Shown here one piece after another: positions 10,276-19,600 of a DNA stretch of 64,000 nt. Location: positions 1 to 64,000 of the forward strand of contig NZ_JXQQ01000071.1 in assembly GCF_000834655.1 (NCBI RefSeq), given 5' to 3'. The stretch is from Variovorax paradoxus. Its GTDB lineage: Bacteria > Pseudomonadota > Gammaproteobacteria > Burkholderiales > Burkholderiaceae_C. Within the stretch, counting starts at the first letter, position 1; each line of letters starts with the position of its first letter. The position numbers were made by a program, and so were the translations under genes. Under the pieces are notes generated by a model. It did no database searches. It saw only the letters and a list, made by a program, of their open reading frames with translations, and was not told the DNA's origin.

Positions 10276-10749
10276 TTAATCGGCCCGATAGACCGGCTCG
10301 CAGCGCACATCGGTCTTCACCGAATTGGCGATGAAGCACTCTTCATGCGCGCGATGGTGCATGTGCTCGATCTGCTCGCGCGTGGGCAAGCTGTCGCCCG
10401 AGAACGTGACCTCGGGCCGCAGCGTGACCACGGTCATGGCCATCTTGCCCTCTGCGTTCTTTTCCATGACGCCGCTCGCCGCATCGAAGTAGCGGTCGAC
10501 ACAGAACTTGCGCTTCACCGCCATCGTGAGGAACCACAGCATGTGGCAGCTCGACAGCGACGCGACGAATGCTTCTTCCGGGTCCACCGCCGATGCATCG
10601 GAAAAAGGCAGCGGCACCACGTGCGGCGACGACGACCCCGCCCACTCCGCGCCGCCATCGAAGCGCAGCGAGTGCCTCCGGCTGTAGCTGTTGGCCAGGA
10701 AGTCCTGGCCGCCTCGTTGCCACAGGACTTCTGCGGTGTATTCGGACAT
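10276..10749 (-). CDS. OsmC/Ohr-family protein
   Basis: Small cytoplasmic protein, 157 residues from ATG 10749, of the family that reduces organic peroxides with a pair of cysteines. The two expected residues are Cys68 in SLSSCHMLWFL and Cys138 in HEECFIANSVKT, both present. The opening YTAEVLWQR and the substrate-strand region match the OsmC group more than Ohr. It lies 30 bp downstream of the AraC gene at 10780 on the same strand, so the two are probably cotranscribed. What the regulator senses is not visible. Confidence 0.9.
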   Translation of the reverse strand: MSEYTAEVLWQRGGQDFLANSYSRRHSLRFDGGAEWAGSSSPHVVPLPFSDASAVDPEEAFVASLSSCHMLWFLTMAVKRKFCVDRYFDAASGVMEKNAEGKMAMTVVTLRPEVTFSGDSLPTREQIEHMHHRAHEECFIANSVKTDVRCEPVYRAD

Positions 10750-10779
10750 GGTCGTCGTTCTCCGTTATGAGGTGTGGGT

Positions 10780-11619
10780 TCAGGGATGCGGTGCCGAGGC
10801 GCGGATCTGCGCGGCGGTCATGGACCATGCCTTGCCCAGCATGCGCGAGAGGTAGGAGCCCGACTCCCACCCCACTTGCTGCGCCACCGAGAGCACCGAG
10901 TCGCCGGTGGTCTCCAGCAGGTAGCGCGCGCGCTCCAGGCGCTTGCGCTGCTGGAATTCGAGCGGCGACACCTCGAACGCGGTCTTGAAGATCCGCTCGA
11001 CCTGGCGCCGCGACAGCCGGTGCCTTTCGGCGAACGCATCGAGCGAGAGCGCTCGCGCGAGGTCGGCCTCGATGTCGTCCGCCAGCAGCGCCGCAAGCAC
11101 CTGCGCGGGCGCGCCGCGGTCGTTCGGCTGCACAAGCGGATGCGCCGTGAGCCGCGCCGCCTCCATGACGAGTGCGCCGCAATGCGCGACGACGCGTTCC
11201 TCCGTCTCGCCCGCCTGCGCCAGCGACAGCATCTGCTGCGACAGCGCAGTGAGCGCGGCACTGCCGGCGCGCATGCCCTGCGCCGGTGCATGCACGCCCT
11301 GGGCGCGTAGCGCCATCTCCCAGAACTCGGAATCGACATACACCGCGACATGCGTCTGCCGCAGCGTCTGCGCGCTCGTCGCGTGGGCCGCACCGGCGGC
11401 GAACCAGAGGAAGTGACCGGGCGACGACTGCAGCGCATCGCCTCGCGCGTCGACGATGTCGAAGCGGCCCGCGAGCGGCACGAAGAGCATGTCGCAATCG
11501 TGCGCATGCGTGCTGGTCGCGTAGCCCTCGCGCGCGTTCGCCACCATCGTCGCCTTGTGGGCGAGCCGGTCGATGAACGGCGAAATCCGCAGGCCCGGAT
11601 GGGCGTCTTTCGGTGGCAT
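10780..11619 (-). CDS. AraC-family transcriptional regulator
   Basis: Regulator with an N-terminal cupin-like sensor (AHDCDMLFVPLAGRFDIVDARG, about residues 35-80) and a C-terminal double helix-turn-helix from about residue 180 (AERHRLSRRQVERIFK, then SVLSVAQQVGWESGSYLSRM). I prefer ATG 11619 (MPPKDAHPG), giving 279 residues. An upstream start at 11697 would leave only 47 bp to the divergent gene at 11745. It is the first gene of a pair with the OsmC gene and sits back to back with the Bug-phzF pair, which it may also control. Confidence 0.9.
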   Translation of the reverse strand: MPPKDAHPGLRISPFIDRLAHKATMVANAREGYATSTHAHDCDMLFVPLAGRFDIVDARGDALQSSPGHFLWFAAGAAHATSAQTLRQTHVAVYVDSEFWEMALRAQGVHAPAQGMRAGSAALTALSQQMLSLAQAGETEERVVAHCGALVMEAARLTAHPLVQPNDRGAPAQVLAALLADDIEADLARALSLDAFAERHRLSRRQVERIFKTAFEVSPLEFQQRKRLERARYLLETTGDSVLSVAQQVGWESGSYLSRMLGKAWSMTAAQIRASAPHP

Positions 11620-11744
11620 GGGCGGGATTGTCGCCAATGTCGCTTTCGTGCGCGAGGGTGTCGCGATCCGGCGCACCCCGATGAGCGCCTTCGACAAGAC
11701 TAGGCCGCATCCCTCTCGTCGATCCGATCCTGCAAGGAACCCTC

Positions 11745-12722
11745 ATGAACCCCTCGTCCCTCGTGCGCGCCGGCCTCCGCCTGGCCGCGGCCGGTGCACT
11801 GGCAGCCGCAGCGGCGGCCGCGCATGCCGCCTACCCCGCCAAGCCCGTGACCATCGTCGTGCCCTTCCCCGCGGGCGGCGGCACCGACGTGATCTTCCGC
11901 GCGGTGCAGGTCAAGCTGCAGGCCGAGCTGGGCGTACCGGTGATCATCGACAACCGCGCCGGCGCGGGCGGCACCGTCGGCACGGGCTACGCGGCCAAGG
12001 CGGCGCCCGACGGCTACACGCTGGTGGCCGCGACGACCACCACCATCGCCTCGGCGCAGGCCGTCTATCCCAAGCTCCCCTACGACCCGCTGGCAGACCT
12101 CACGCCGGTCGGCACGCTGGGCACCACGCCCTTCGTGCTGGTGGTGTCGCCCGAACTGCCGGCGAAGAACCTTTCCGAATTCATCCGCGACGCCAAGGCC
12201 AAGCCCGGCGCGCTCAACTACGGCAGCATCGGCAACGGCACCGCGAGCCACCTGGCGGCTGAGCTCTTCAAGCAGCGCACCGGCGTCGACATGACGCACA
12301 TCCCCTACCGCGGCGCGGCGCCCGCGCAGACCGACCTGATGGCCGGCCAGGTGCAGGCGCTGTTCGACAACCCGGTGGCGCTCGCGCCGCAGGTGCGCGC
12401 CTCGCGGATGCGCGCGCTGGCAATCAGCCAACCCTCGGCCGTGTTTCCCGAGCTCCCGACCTTCGAGGCCTCGGGCATCAAGGACTTCAAGCCCGAGCTC
12501 TGGTATGGCCTCTTGGCGCCCGCCGCCACGCCCAAGGACGTGCTGCAGCGCCTGCGCACCGCACTCGACAAGGTGCTGCAGGACCGCAATCTGCGCGCCG
12601 ACATGCTCTCCAAGGGCGTCGCCCCGCAGAGCCTGAGCCCTGAAGCGTTCGCGCAGAAGATCCGCGCCGACATCGCGCTGTGGGGCGGCATCGCCCGCGC
12701 CGTCAACGCGAAGGCCGATTGA
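11745..12722 (+). CDS. Bug/TctC-family solute-binding protein
   Basis: Periplasmic substrate-binding protein of the tripartite tricarboxylate transporter type, 325 residues. A signal peptide ends near AHA-AYPAKPV (about residue 28). Family motifs are PFPAGGGTD, IIDNRAGAGGTVGTGYAAKA, GSIGNGTASHL and HIPYRGAAPAQTDL. As is usual for this large Burkholderiales family, no TctA/TctB membrane genes are beside it, so it either borrows a distant transporter or serves as a sensor. It is 12 bp upstream of a PhzF-family gene, which suggests a shared small-molecule substrate. Confidence 0.93.
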   Translation: MNPSSLVRAGLRLAAAGALAAAAAAAHAAYPAKPVTIVVPFPAGGGTDVIFRAVQVKLQAELGVPVIIDNRAGAGGTVGTGYAAKAAPDGYTLVAATTTTIASAQAVYPKLPYDPLADLTPVGTLGTTPFVLVVSPELPAKNLSEFIRDAKAKPGALNYGSIGNGTASHLAAELFKQRTGVDMTHIPYRGAAPAQTDLMAGQVQALFDNPVALAPQVRASRMRALAISQPSAVFPELPTFEASGIKDFKPELWYGLLAPAATPKDVLQRLRTALDKVLQDRNLRADMLSKGVAPQSLSPEAFAQKIRADIALWGGIARAVNAKAD

Positions 12723-12734
12723 GGAGACGAAGAC

Positions 12735-13580
12735 ATGACCGTGCAGCTCGTTCGCGTATTCGCCCTCCCCGGCGCCGACACCGGCGGCAACCCGGCGCCC
12801 GTCTGGCTCGATGCCGACGACATGACCACAGAGCAGATGCAGGAACGCACGCGCATGAGCGGGCACGAATCGGTGTTCGTGCTGAAGCCGTCGAGCGCCG
12901 ACCATCGGTTCCGCATGCGCTACTTCGTGCCGCGCCACGAGATGGAGATGTGCGGCCACGCGACCATCGGCGCGCTGTGGCTGCTGCACGAGCGCGGCCT
13001 GTGGAACGGCGAGCCGGTGGCCGTCGAGACCCTGAGCGGAACGGTCCAGGGCCGGTACCTGCAGGGCACGGTCGAGATCAGCCAGCCGCGCGCCCGGGTC
13101 CAGGTGGTGGGCGATCCGCTGGTGCAGGAAATTGCGCGCTGCCTCGACGTGGAGATGCTTCAGATCGTCGGCCCCGTGCTCAACTCGGCGACGAGCCGCG
13201 TCAAGACGCTGGTCCGCCTCGAAAGCCTCGAGCTGCTGCACACACTGCGCGTGGACCTGGGCAGCGTCGAGGCGCTGTGCGACCGGCTTGCATCCACCGG
13301 CCTCTACCCCTTTGCGCTCGCCGACGGCAAGGGCCCGGCCGTCAGCGCGCGGCAGTTCCCGCGCTCGTCGGGCTACCCGGAAGACGCGGCCACCGGCATC
13401 GCCGCCGCGGCATTGGCGTGGGGCCTGCGCGAGCAGTCGTTGGCAGGCGATGCGGCCACGCTCGTGACGGTCCGGCAAGGCGAAGCGATGGGCTCGCCTT
13501 CGATGATCGGCGTGCGGCTTCCTGCGCGTGGCGACGAAGCGCAAGGCTGCTGGCTGCGCGGCGAAGCGCGGGCGATGTGA
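12735..13580 (+). CDS. PhzF-family isomerase/epimerase-like protein
   Basis: 281 residues, 12 bp behind the Bug gene. The PhzF fold is shown by GGNPAPVWLDADD at the N-terminus, the acidic site GHESVFVL (its Glu takes the place of the PhzF catalytic Glu), CGHATIGALWLLHERG at about residue 75, and GYPEDAATGIAAAALAWGL in the C-terminal half, matching the family EDxxTGSA motif. Members include diaminopimelate-epimerase-like and phenazine enzymes; the exact reaction cannot be called here. No phenazine genes are nearby, so phenazine synthesis is unlikely. It converges with lrgB, with only 3 bp between the stops. Confidence 0.88.
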   Translation: MTVQLVRVFALPGADTGGNPAPVWLDADDMTTEQMQERTRMSGHESVFVLKPSSADHRFRMRYFVPRHEMEMCGHATIGALWLLHERGLWNGEPVAVETLSGTVQGRYLQGTVEISQPRARVQVVGDPLVQEIARCLDVEMLQIVGPVLNSATSRVKTLVRLESLELLHTLRVDLGSVEALCDRLASTGLYPFALADGKGPAVSARQFPRSSGYPEDAATGIAAAALAWGLREQSLAGDAATLVTVRQGEAMGSPSMIGVRLPARGDEAQGCWLRGEARAM

Positions 13581-13583
13581 GCG

Positions 13584-14312
13584 TCAGGCGCCCAGCAGCT
13601 TGACCAGCAATGGCACCAGCAGCGCCGTGGCGATGCCGTTCAAGCCCATCGCCAGCGCCGAGAACGCGCCGGCCGTCTCGTTCACCTGGATGGCCCGCGC
13701 GGTGCCGATGCCGTGCGCCGCCATGCCGACCGCAAAGCCGTGCACCGCGGGCTCCTTGATGCGCAGCAGGTTCAGGAGGCCGGTCGCCATGATCGCGCCC
13801 GAGATGCCTGCCACCGCAGCCGCCACCGCGGCCAGCGACGGCAGTCCGCCGATCTTCTCGGCCACGCCCATCGCGATGGGCATGGTGGCCGACTTCGGCG
13901 CGAGCGACATGATCAGCTCGTGCGATCCGCCCAGCACCCACGCGATGCCGATGGCCGAGACGATGGCCGCCACCGATCCCATCAGCAGCGCCACGCCGAT
14001 CGGCAGCCACAGCCGCCGCAGCCGCGCGATCTGGCCGTAGAGCGGTACCGCCAGCGCCACGGTCGCAGGGCCGATCAGGAAGTGCACGAACTTCGCGCCT
14101 TCGAAATAAGTGTCGTAGGGCGTGCGCGTCGCGAGCAGCACCGTCACGATGACGACAACGGAGATCAACACCGGATTGACCATCGGGTTCGCGCCGCTGC
14201 GCTTGTGCAGCCACAGCGCGCCCAGGTACGCGAGCAGCGTGAGCGAGAGCCACAGCAGCGGCGACTGGGCGAGGAAGACCCAGATCTCGGAGAGCCTGGC
14301 GGGCGCAGTCAT
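13584..14312 (-). CDS. lrgB: LrgB/CidB-family membrane protein
   Basis: Polytopic membrane protein, 242 residues from ATG 14312, which overlaps the lrgA stop as ATGA. About eight hydrophobic segments are visible. The family motif region SLAPKSATMPIAMGVAEKIGG (about 130-150) and HGFAVGMAAHGIGTARAIQ are both present. LrgAB pairs were described as antiholin-like and, in Streptococcus mutans and Bacillus, as pyruvate transporters. It is the last gene of the unit that starts at btuB, 15 kb upstream, and is the only part of it, with lrgA, with no known B12 role. Confidence 0.92.
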   Translation of the reverse strand: MTAPARLSEIWVFLAQSPLLWLSLTLLAYLGALWLHKRSGANPMVNPVLISVVVIVTVLLATRTPYDTYFEGAKFVHFLIGPATVALAVPLYGQIARLRRLWLPIGVALLMGSVAAIVSAIGIAWVLGGSHELIMSLAPKSATMPIAMGVAEKIGGLPSLAAVAAAVAGISGAIMATGLLNLLRIKEPAVHGFAVGMAAHGIGTARAIQVNETAGAFSALAMGLNGIATALLVPLLVKLLGA

Positions 14313-14662
14313 TCGGCGTTCTTTCCGGTGATGCGGATCATCCAGCGGAAGGTGAGCGCGGTCACGGTCATCGTGAAGGCCGCGCCGACGATGCCGGCCG
14401 CGAGGAACGGCAGCCACTCGCGCCCCACCCGCTCGAAATGCAGCATGACGCCGGTCACGGCGGGAATGAACAGCAGCATCAGGTTGCGCAGCAGATGGCC
14501 CGAGGTCTCGGTGAGCACCTGCGGCACGCTGCCGCGCACGAGCAGCGCCACAAACATGAGCACCATGCCGATCAGCGGACCCGGAATCGGCAGGCCCAGC
14601 CACTGCACGAGCAGTTCGCCGGCCAACTGGCAAAGGAAAAGCGAGGTGATGGCGTAGAGCAT
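14309..14662 (-). CDS. lrgA: LrgA/CidA-family membrane protein
   Basis: Small membrane protein of 117 residues with four predicted helices; PGPLIGMVLMFVALL and HLLRNLMLLFIPAVTGVM are the family core. Start ATG 14662 lies only 4 bp after the cobD stop, so it is almost certainly on the cobalamin transcript and translationally tied to it. It would form a hetero-oligomer with LrgB. A role in holin-like lysis control, in small carboxylate transport or in cobinamide precursor supply (1-amino-2-propanol or threonine related) are all open; the sequence does not decide. Confidence 0.92.
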   Translation of the reverse strand: MLYAITSLFLCQLAGELLVQWLGLPIPGPLIGMVLMFVALLVRGSVPQVLTETSGHLLRNLMLLFIPAVTGVMLHFERVGREWLPFLAAGIVGAAFTMTVTALTFRWMIRITGKNAE

Positions 14663-14666
14663 GTTT

Positions 14667-15677
14667 TCAATCTTCGCGGCAAGCGGCTGCGCGTGTCCAG
14701 GCCTGCTTCAGCGAGTCCTGGCTCTGGGGCGGCAGCACGCCCAGGCGCACGTGGCCGGGCAGGCCGAAGGAAGCGCAGTCGCGCAGCTTGATGCCGTCGG
14801 CGCGCAAACTTGCGGCACGTTGCGGATACGGAGTGTCGGTGCGGGCGCAGAAGAAGTTGGCGTCGCTCGGCAAGCAATGCCAGCCGAGGGATTCGCAGAG
14901 CGCGCGTTGTTGCGCCTTCCAGTTGCGCAAGGTCTGCAGGCTTTCGGAGAGCCAGGCTTGCGCTTCGTCGCCGGTCCAGCTTTCGAGCAGCGCCACGCCG
15001 TGTGCGCCGAGCGGCCACGACGGTGCGAGCCGTTCGAGCCGCTGCATCAGGAGCACGGCAGCAGCGTCGTCGGGAGCGATCGCATAGGCAGCGCGGATGC
15101 CGGTGAGGCCCATCGCCTTGTTCGGCGTCCAGAGTTGCCAGACGCGATTGCGCTGCGCGGCATCGAGCGACGCCCGGCCTTCGAGGCGCAGCGGCTCGTA
15201 GGCCATGTCGAGCACGCAGGTGCTGCCGGATCGCGCATGCAACGCGAGATCGCCCTGCGCCTGCCCGAGCGGGCTCGAAGGCTCGCAGCACCAGTGCAGC
15301 ACCGCGCCGTCGTGCGGCTCGGGCGCACGCAGCACCTCAAGGCCCCAGGCCTTTGCAGCGCGCTCGTAGTCGCCGTAGCTGTGCGCCGGCAGCCAGACCT
15401 GCCGACTGCCGCCCTGCGCAACGGCCGCGCTGATGCGATGGATGAATTCGCTCGCGCTCGCGGCGATCGCGATGCGTTCGCGCCGAACCCCATGAAAAGC
15501 AGCGAGCCTTTCACGCAACGACGTGTAGCGCGGATCGGGATAGTGCGCGGCATCGACCGCGCGCAATGCGGCCACGGCCGCCGGACAGGCGCCCACCGCG
15601 TTGCCGTTGGTCGAGAAGTCGTGCGGCGCCGCACCGGTCTCGTCGGGGCCGCCGTGCAGGGCGTCGGCGAATGTCAT
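14667..15677 (-). CDS. cobD: L-threonine-O-3-phosphate decarboxylase-like PLP enzyme (CobD/CobC)
   Basis: PLP-dependent aminotransferase-fold enzyme, 336 residues from ATG 15677 (overlaps the cbiB stop as ATGA). It would supply the (R)-1-amino-2-propanol phosphate that joins the corrin ring to the nucleotide loop. The N-terminal motif HDFSTNGNAVGACP and the lysine region WTPNKAMGLTGIRAAYAI, with the expected PLP-binding Lys, support the family. Its position next to cbiB, which uses its product, is the usual pairing. The longer frame from 15725 is less likely because the ATG at 15677 is in the standard overlap. Confidence 0.88.
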   Translation of the reverse strand: MTFADALHGGPDETGAAPHDFSTNGNAVGACPAAVAALRAVDAAHYPDPRYTSLRERLAAFHGVRRERIAIAASASEFIHRISAAVAQGGSRQVWLPAHSYGDYERAAKAWGLEVLRAPEPHDGAVLHWCCEPSSPLGQAQGDLALHARSGSTCVLDMAYEPLRLEGRASLDAAQRNRVWQLWTPNKAMGLTGIRAAYAIAPDDAAAVLLMQRLERLAPSWPLGAHGVALLESWTGDEAQAWLSESLQTLRNWKAQQRALCESLGWHCLPSDANFFCARTDTPYPQRAASLRADGIKLRDCASFGLPGHVRLGVLPPQSQDSLKQAWTRAAACRED

Positions 15678-16654
15678 GGCCACCTCGCCATCGCAAGGAT
15701 CGCCACCGACGCGGCCACCGCCCAAACCAGCACCGCCCTGCCGCCCAGCACGGCGGTGCGTTGCGTGTCGGCCGCCGCAGCTTTGCGGCCCTCGCCGTTC
15801 AAGGTGTAGACCCCGGGCTTGGCCAGCCGCACGCCGACCAGCAGCGCCATCGCTGCCATCGGCCAGCCGCTGTTGGGCGACGGCGTGCGGCGCGCCTCGC
15901 GCCCTAGGTCACTCGGCCATTGCCATGCAGCCAAAGCCAGCAGCAGCACGGTGATGCGTGCGGGAACCCACGAGAGCACATCGTCGGCGCGCGCGGCCCA
16001 TTTGCCGAGCCAGGTCCAGTCGTGGCCGTTGCGCAGGCCGCGGTAACCCCACATCGCATCGGCCGTGTTGGCGAAACGGTAGAGGGCCGCGCCCGGCAGG
16101 CCGAGCAGCACGAACCAGAAGAGCGGGGCCACCAGTGAATCGTTGAGGTTTTCGGCGAGCGATTCGATCGCGCTCTCGCGCACCTCGCGTTCGCTGAGCG
16201 CGGCGACGTCGCGGCTCACCAATCGGGCCAGTTGCGCCCGGCCCGCGTCGAGCGACACGGCCAGCGCCGCCTCGACCGCGAGCACTTCGTCGCGCAGCAT
16301 CCGCCATGCGAAGAGCGGCTTGAGCAGCAGCCCCAGCAGCACGGCCGCAGCCCATGCGGGCAGATGCAGCGTGACGAGCGATTGCAACAGCAGCGCCACG
16401 CACCAGACCGCCATGCCGCCGACGCACCACGTCAAAGCGCCGATGAAAAAGAGCGACAGGTCCACGCGCCTGGCCTGGTGCGGCTGCGGTGCGATGCGCG
16501 AGCCGATCCAGCCGAGGTACTGGCCCATCCACACCACCGGATGCAAGCGCGCTGTCGGTTCGCCCAGCCAGCGGTCGATGGCCAGCGCGAGCCACAGCGC
16601 CGCGACGGCGACGATGGCATGGGCGAAGGAAAAGGCAGGCATGGGCGCCGTCAT
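15674..16654 (-). CDS. cbiB: Adenosylcobinamide-phosphate synthase
   Basis: Membrane protein of 326 residues that attaches aminopropanol (phosphate) to adenosylcobyric acid. Typical motifs are AIDRWLGEP at the N-terminus, LHPVVWMGQYLGW, and ESLAENLNDSLVAPLFWF at about residue 165, where the conserved ENxxDxxVAP site sits. The last third has FANTADAMWGYR, also conserved. It starts 9 bp after the cobN-like gene and overlaps cobD by 4 nt. Together with cobD and cobU it forms the late, nucleotide-loop part of B12 assembly. Confidence 0.95.
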   Translation of the reverse strand: MTAPMPAFSFAHAIVAVAALWLALAIDRWLGEPTARLHPVVWMGQYLGWIGSRIAPQPHQARRVDLSLFFIGALTWCVGGMAVWCVALLLQSLVTLHLPAWAAAVLLGLLLKPLFAWRMLRDEVLAVEAALAVSLDAGRAQLARLVSRDVAALSEREVRESAIESLAENLNDSLVAPLFWFVLLGLPGAALYRFANTADAMWGYRGLRNGHDWTWLGKWAARADDVLSWVPARITVLLLALAAWQWPSDLGREARRTPSPNSGWPMAAMALLVGVRLAKPGVYTLNGEGRKAAAADTQRTAVLGGRAVLVWAVAASVAILAMARWP

Positions 16655-16663
16655 TCTCGCGAA

Positions 16664-19600
16664 TCAGGCGCGGGCGGCGGCCGGGTGCCGTGACCGGCCG
16701 CGCCGCCATTGCGCGAAGGCGCCGAGCGCAATGAGCAATGCAGCACCGAACGCGACCCAGAGACGGAGCACCACCGTCTCCGCCTTCGGTGGCGGGGCCT
16801 CGTCGGGCGTGGGGTCGAGCTTCAGGCCCGTCACGGGCTGGGCGCTGTTGTCTGGCGTGCGCGCAATCTCGTCGGGCGCCGGTGTCGGCGAAGGTGCGGG
16901 GACCGGCGCTGCCGCGAGCGACCTCTGCGCTTGCCGCACTTCGACCGGTGCGGCGACCCGCGGCGCCAGTTCCGCCTGCGCGAAGCGCTGCACCGCCGCA
17001 TTGCGTTCGCGCAAGCCTGTGGCGCGAACCGCTTCGGCGTACGCCGTTGCCAGTTCGCGCCGCGTCGCGGCATCGGGCTTCCAATAGTCCAGCCGCACCG
17101 CATCGAGCAAGCGCTCCAGCGTCTGCGCGAAGGCGGCGCGGTTGTCGCCCTCCAGCCATTCGCGCGTGCCCAGCTTGTATCGGTCGCGCACGTACACGTC
17201 GTGCAGCGACTGCCACTGGTCCTGCCGCACCGTGCCGGGCGCGGTGACCTGCCAGCCCCAAAGGAACTGCGCGGTCTTGAGCACCTGCAGCGTGCCGCTG
17301 TAGCCCTCGGCCTTCTGCGCCTCGATCCATTGCGGGTGCAGGTAGCGCGTCTGCATTTCGCGTGCGATGGCGCCGGCGGCGGTGTCGGTGCGCACCGCGC
17401 CGCCGTCGCGCAGGTTCTGCACGTACAGCGCCGGGTCCTTGCCCGTGAGCTGCCGCACAGCCTGCGCGATGCCGCCCAGGTACTGGAAGGGATCGTCGTT
17501 GGTGAGCACACCGTAGAGATTCGACGTGCGCGCCATCAGCGCCGCGTCGACCTGCGCGAGATTGCCGGCATACGCACCCGGCCGCGCCGTGCCGTCGAGC
17601 CCCTGGCCGTAGGCGTGCCCCATGCGGTCCATGTAGAGCTGCGCCATCTGCGCATCGCCGCCGCCGCGCCGCTGCGATGACCACACATCGCTTGCAAGCG
17701 CGGCCTCTTCGAGCCCTGCGCCGTAGCTGCCCTGCTCGTTCGAGAACACGCGCGCGGTCGACCAGCGTTTCGCCTCCGCCGGCGTGGCGCCTTCGGCGCG
17801 CAGCTTGCGGGCCAGCGCCGTGCTGTGCTGCGCGACCGCATTGCCGGGTTCGTCCAGCGCCGCGACCTGCTGCACCGCCTCGTCGAGCCAGCGCATCACG
17901 TTGGGAAACTGGTCGCGGTAGGAGCCAGTGACGCTGACCAGCACGTCCATGCGCGGCCGCTTCAACGTCGATGCGGGCAGCACCTCGATGCCGGCGATGC
18001 GCCCTGCCTCGTCCCAGCGCGGCTTCACGCCCATGGCGTAGAAGGCCTGGCTCTCCATCACGCCCTGGTGGCGCGAGGCCTCGCCGGCCCAGAGGGTGAA
18101 GGCAATCTTTTCGGGTGGCTTGCCGGCGTGCCCCTTGGCATGCTCGGCGATCCACGCATCCATCGCGGCGACGCCGATGTCCCAGGCGGCGCGCGTCGGC
18201 ACGCGGCTCGGGTCGAAGCCGTAGAGGTTGCGGCCGGTCGGCAGGCTGTCGGGGTTGCGCACCGGGTCGCCGCCGTAGCTGGCCTTGACGTAGCGGCCAT
18301 CGAGGGCGGTGAGCAGGCCTTCGATTTCTTCGTTGTGCGCGAGTGCGGCGTCGATCTTCTGCGCGCGCAGCGCCATGGATCGCAGCGCTTCGGCCTTGGT
18401 GGCGTCTGCGCCCATCGCGCTCGCCGCATCGACATCTTTCACCGCGACTTCGACCCAGCGCGCCAGCCGCGAAGCCGCGATGTTCTTCGCATCGACCAGG
18501 AAGGCCTCATCGACGTCTTCGCCCAGTGCCTCGGCCAAGGGCTTGCCGAGGATCTGCAGGATGGTCATGCGGCGCCGATGCGCATCGGGCGCCTGCCCGA
18601 AGGTGGCAAGGCCCAGCGGCTGCGCGGTCTGCGCGAGTTCGTCCAGGTACGGATGCAGCACCGCGATGAAGCCCGCGAAGTCGGCGCGGATGCGGGCGGG
18701 CGTCCATTTCAGGTCCCGGTCGTAGTGCTGCTCGACAAACGCCGCGGTGAGCTCCCGTTCCATCGCGGTCTTCACCGGCCCGGGCGACAGCGTCTCCCAG
18801 TCGTGCATGCGCTCGTGCATCGTCTGCACGCCGGGCCGAAAGCCCGCGGGCGCGAACATGGGCGTCGAGTGGCTCACCATCGTCGCGCGGCCGCGCCGCT
18901 TGGCAGTGGTGGCTTCGCCGAGGTTGTCCATGATGTACGGGTAGACGTTGGGCAGTTCGCCGAGCGCGAGCAGCGGGTCGTCCTGTACCGAGAGCCCCCG
19001 CTCCTTGCCCGCCGACCATTCGACCGTGCCGTGCGTGCCCACGTGCACGACCGCGCTCGCATCGAACTGGGTGCGCAGCCAGAGGTACGTGGCCAGATAG
19101 CCGTGGCTCAGCGGAATGGCCGAGCGGTGGTAGACCCGCTCGGCCTTGCCCGCCACCTGCGTGCCGGGCTCGAAGCGCGGCGGCTGGCGCAGCACGACGA
19201 CATGTCCGAACTGCACGCGCGGGATGACGAAGGCTGGCTCGCCACCGACCGGCCGCAGCATCGTCGATTTCTCCGGCGGCCCCCAGTACGCCTCGATGCG
19301 CCGCTGCGTTTCGGCGGGCAGCGAACGAAACCACGCGACGTAGCGTGCGAGCGTCAACGAATCGGCCAGCCCCTTGTCCAGCAGCGGCTCCAACGCATCG
19401 ACGCCATCGACCGGGTAGTAGGCCTTCATCGTCGCCTGCACTTGCGCGATGGTTGCGTCCGCGCCGGGCATCTCCGTGCGGTAGCCGGCCGACTGCATCG
19501 CCGCCAGCATGTTGTTCACGCTGCGCGGCACGTTGAGAAACGACGCGCCGAAGTTCGCTTCGCCCGGCGGGTAGTTGTAGACCAGCATCGCGACGCGCCG

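Noticed and set aside
13584-14633. Longer version of lrgB starting at 14633
   Set aside because: The upstream part is a frame-shadow of lrgA; the ATG at 14312 in the ATGA overlap fits the family length.
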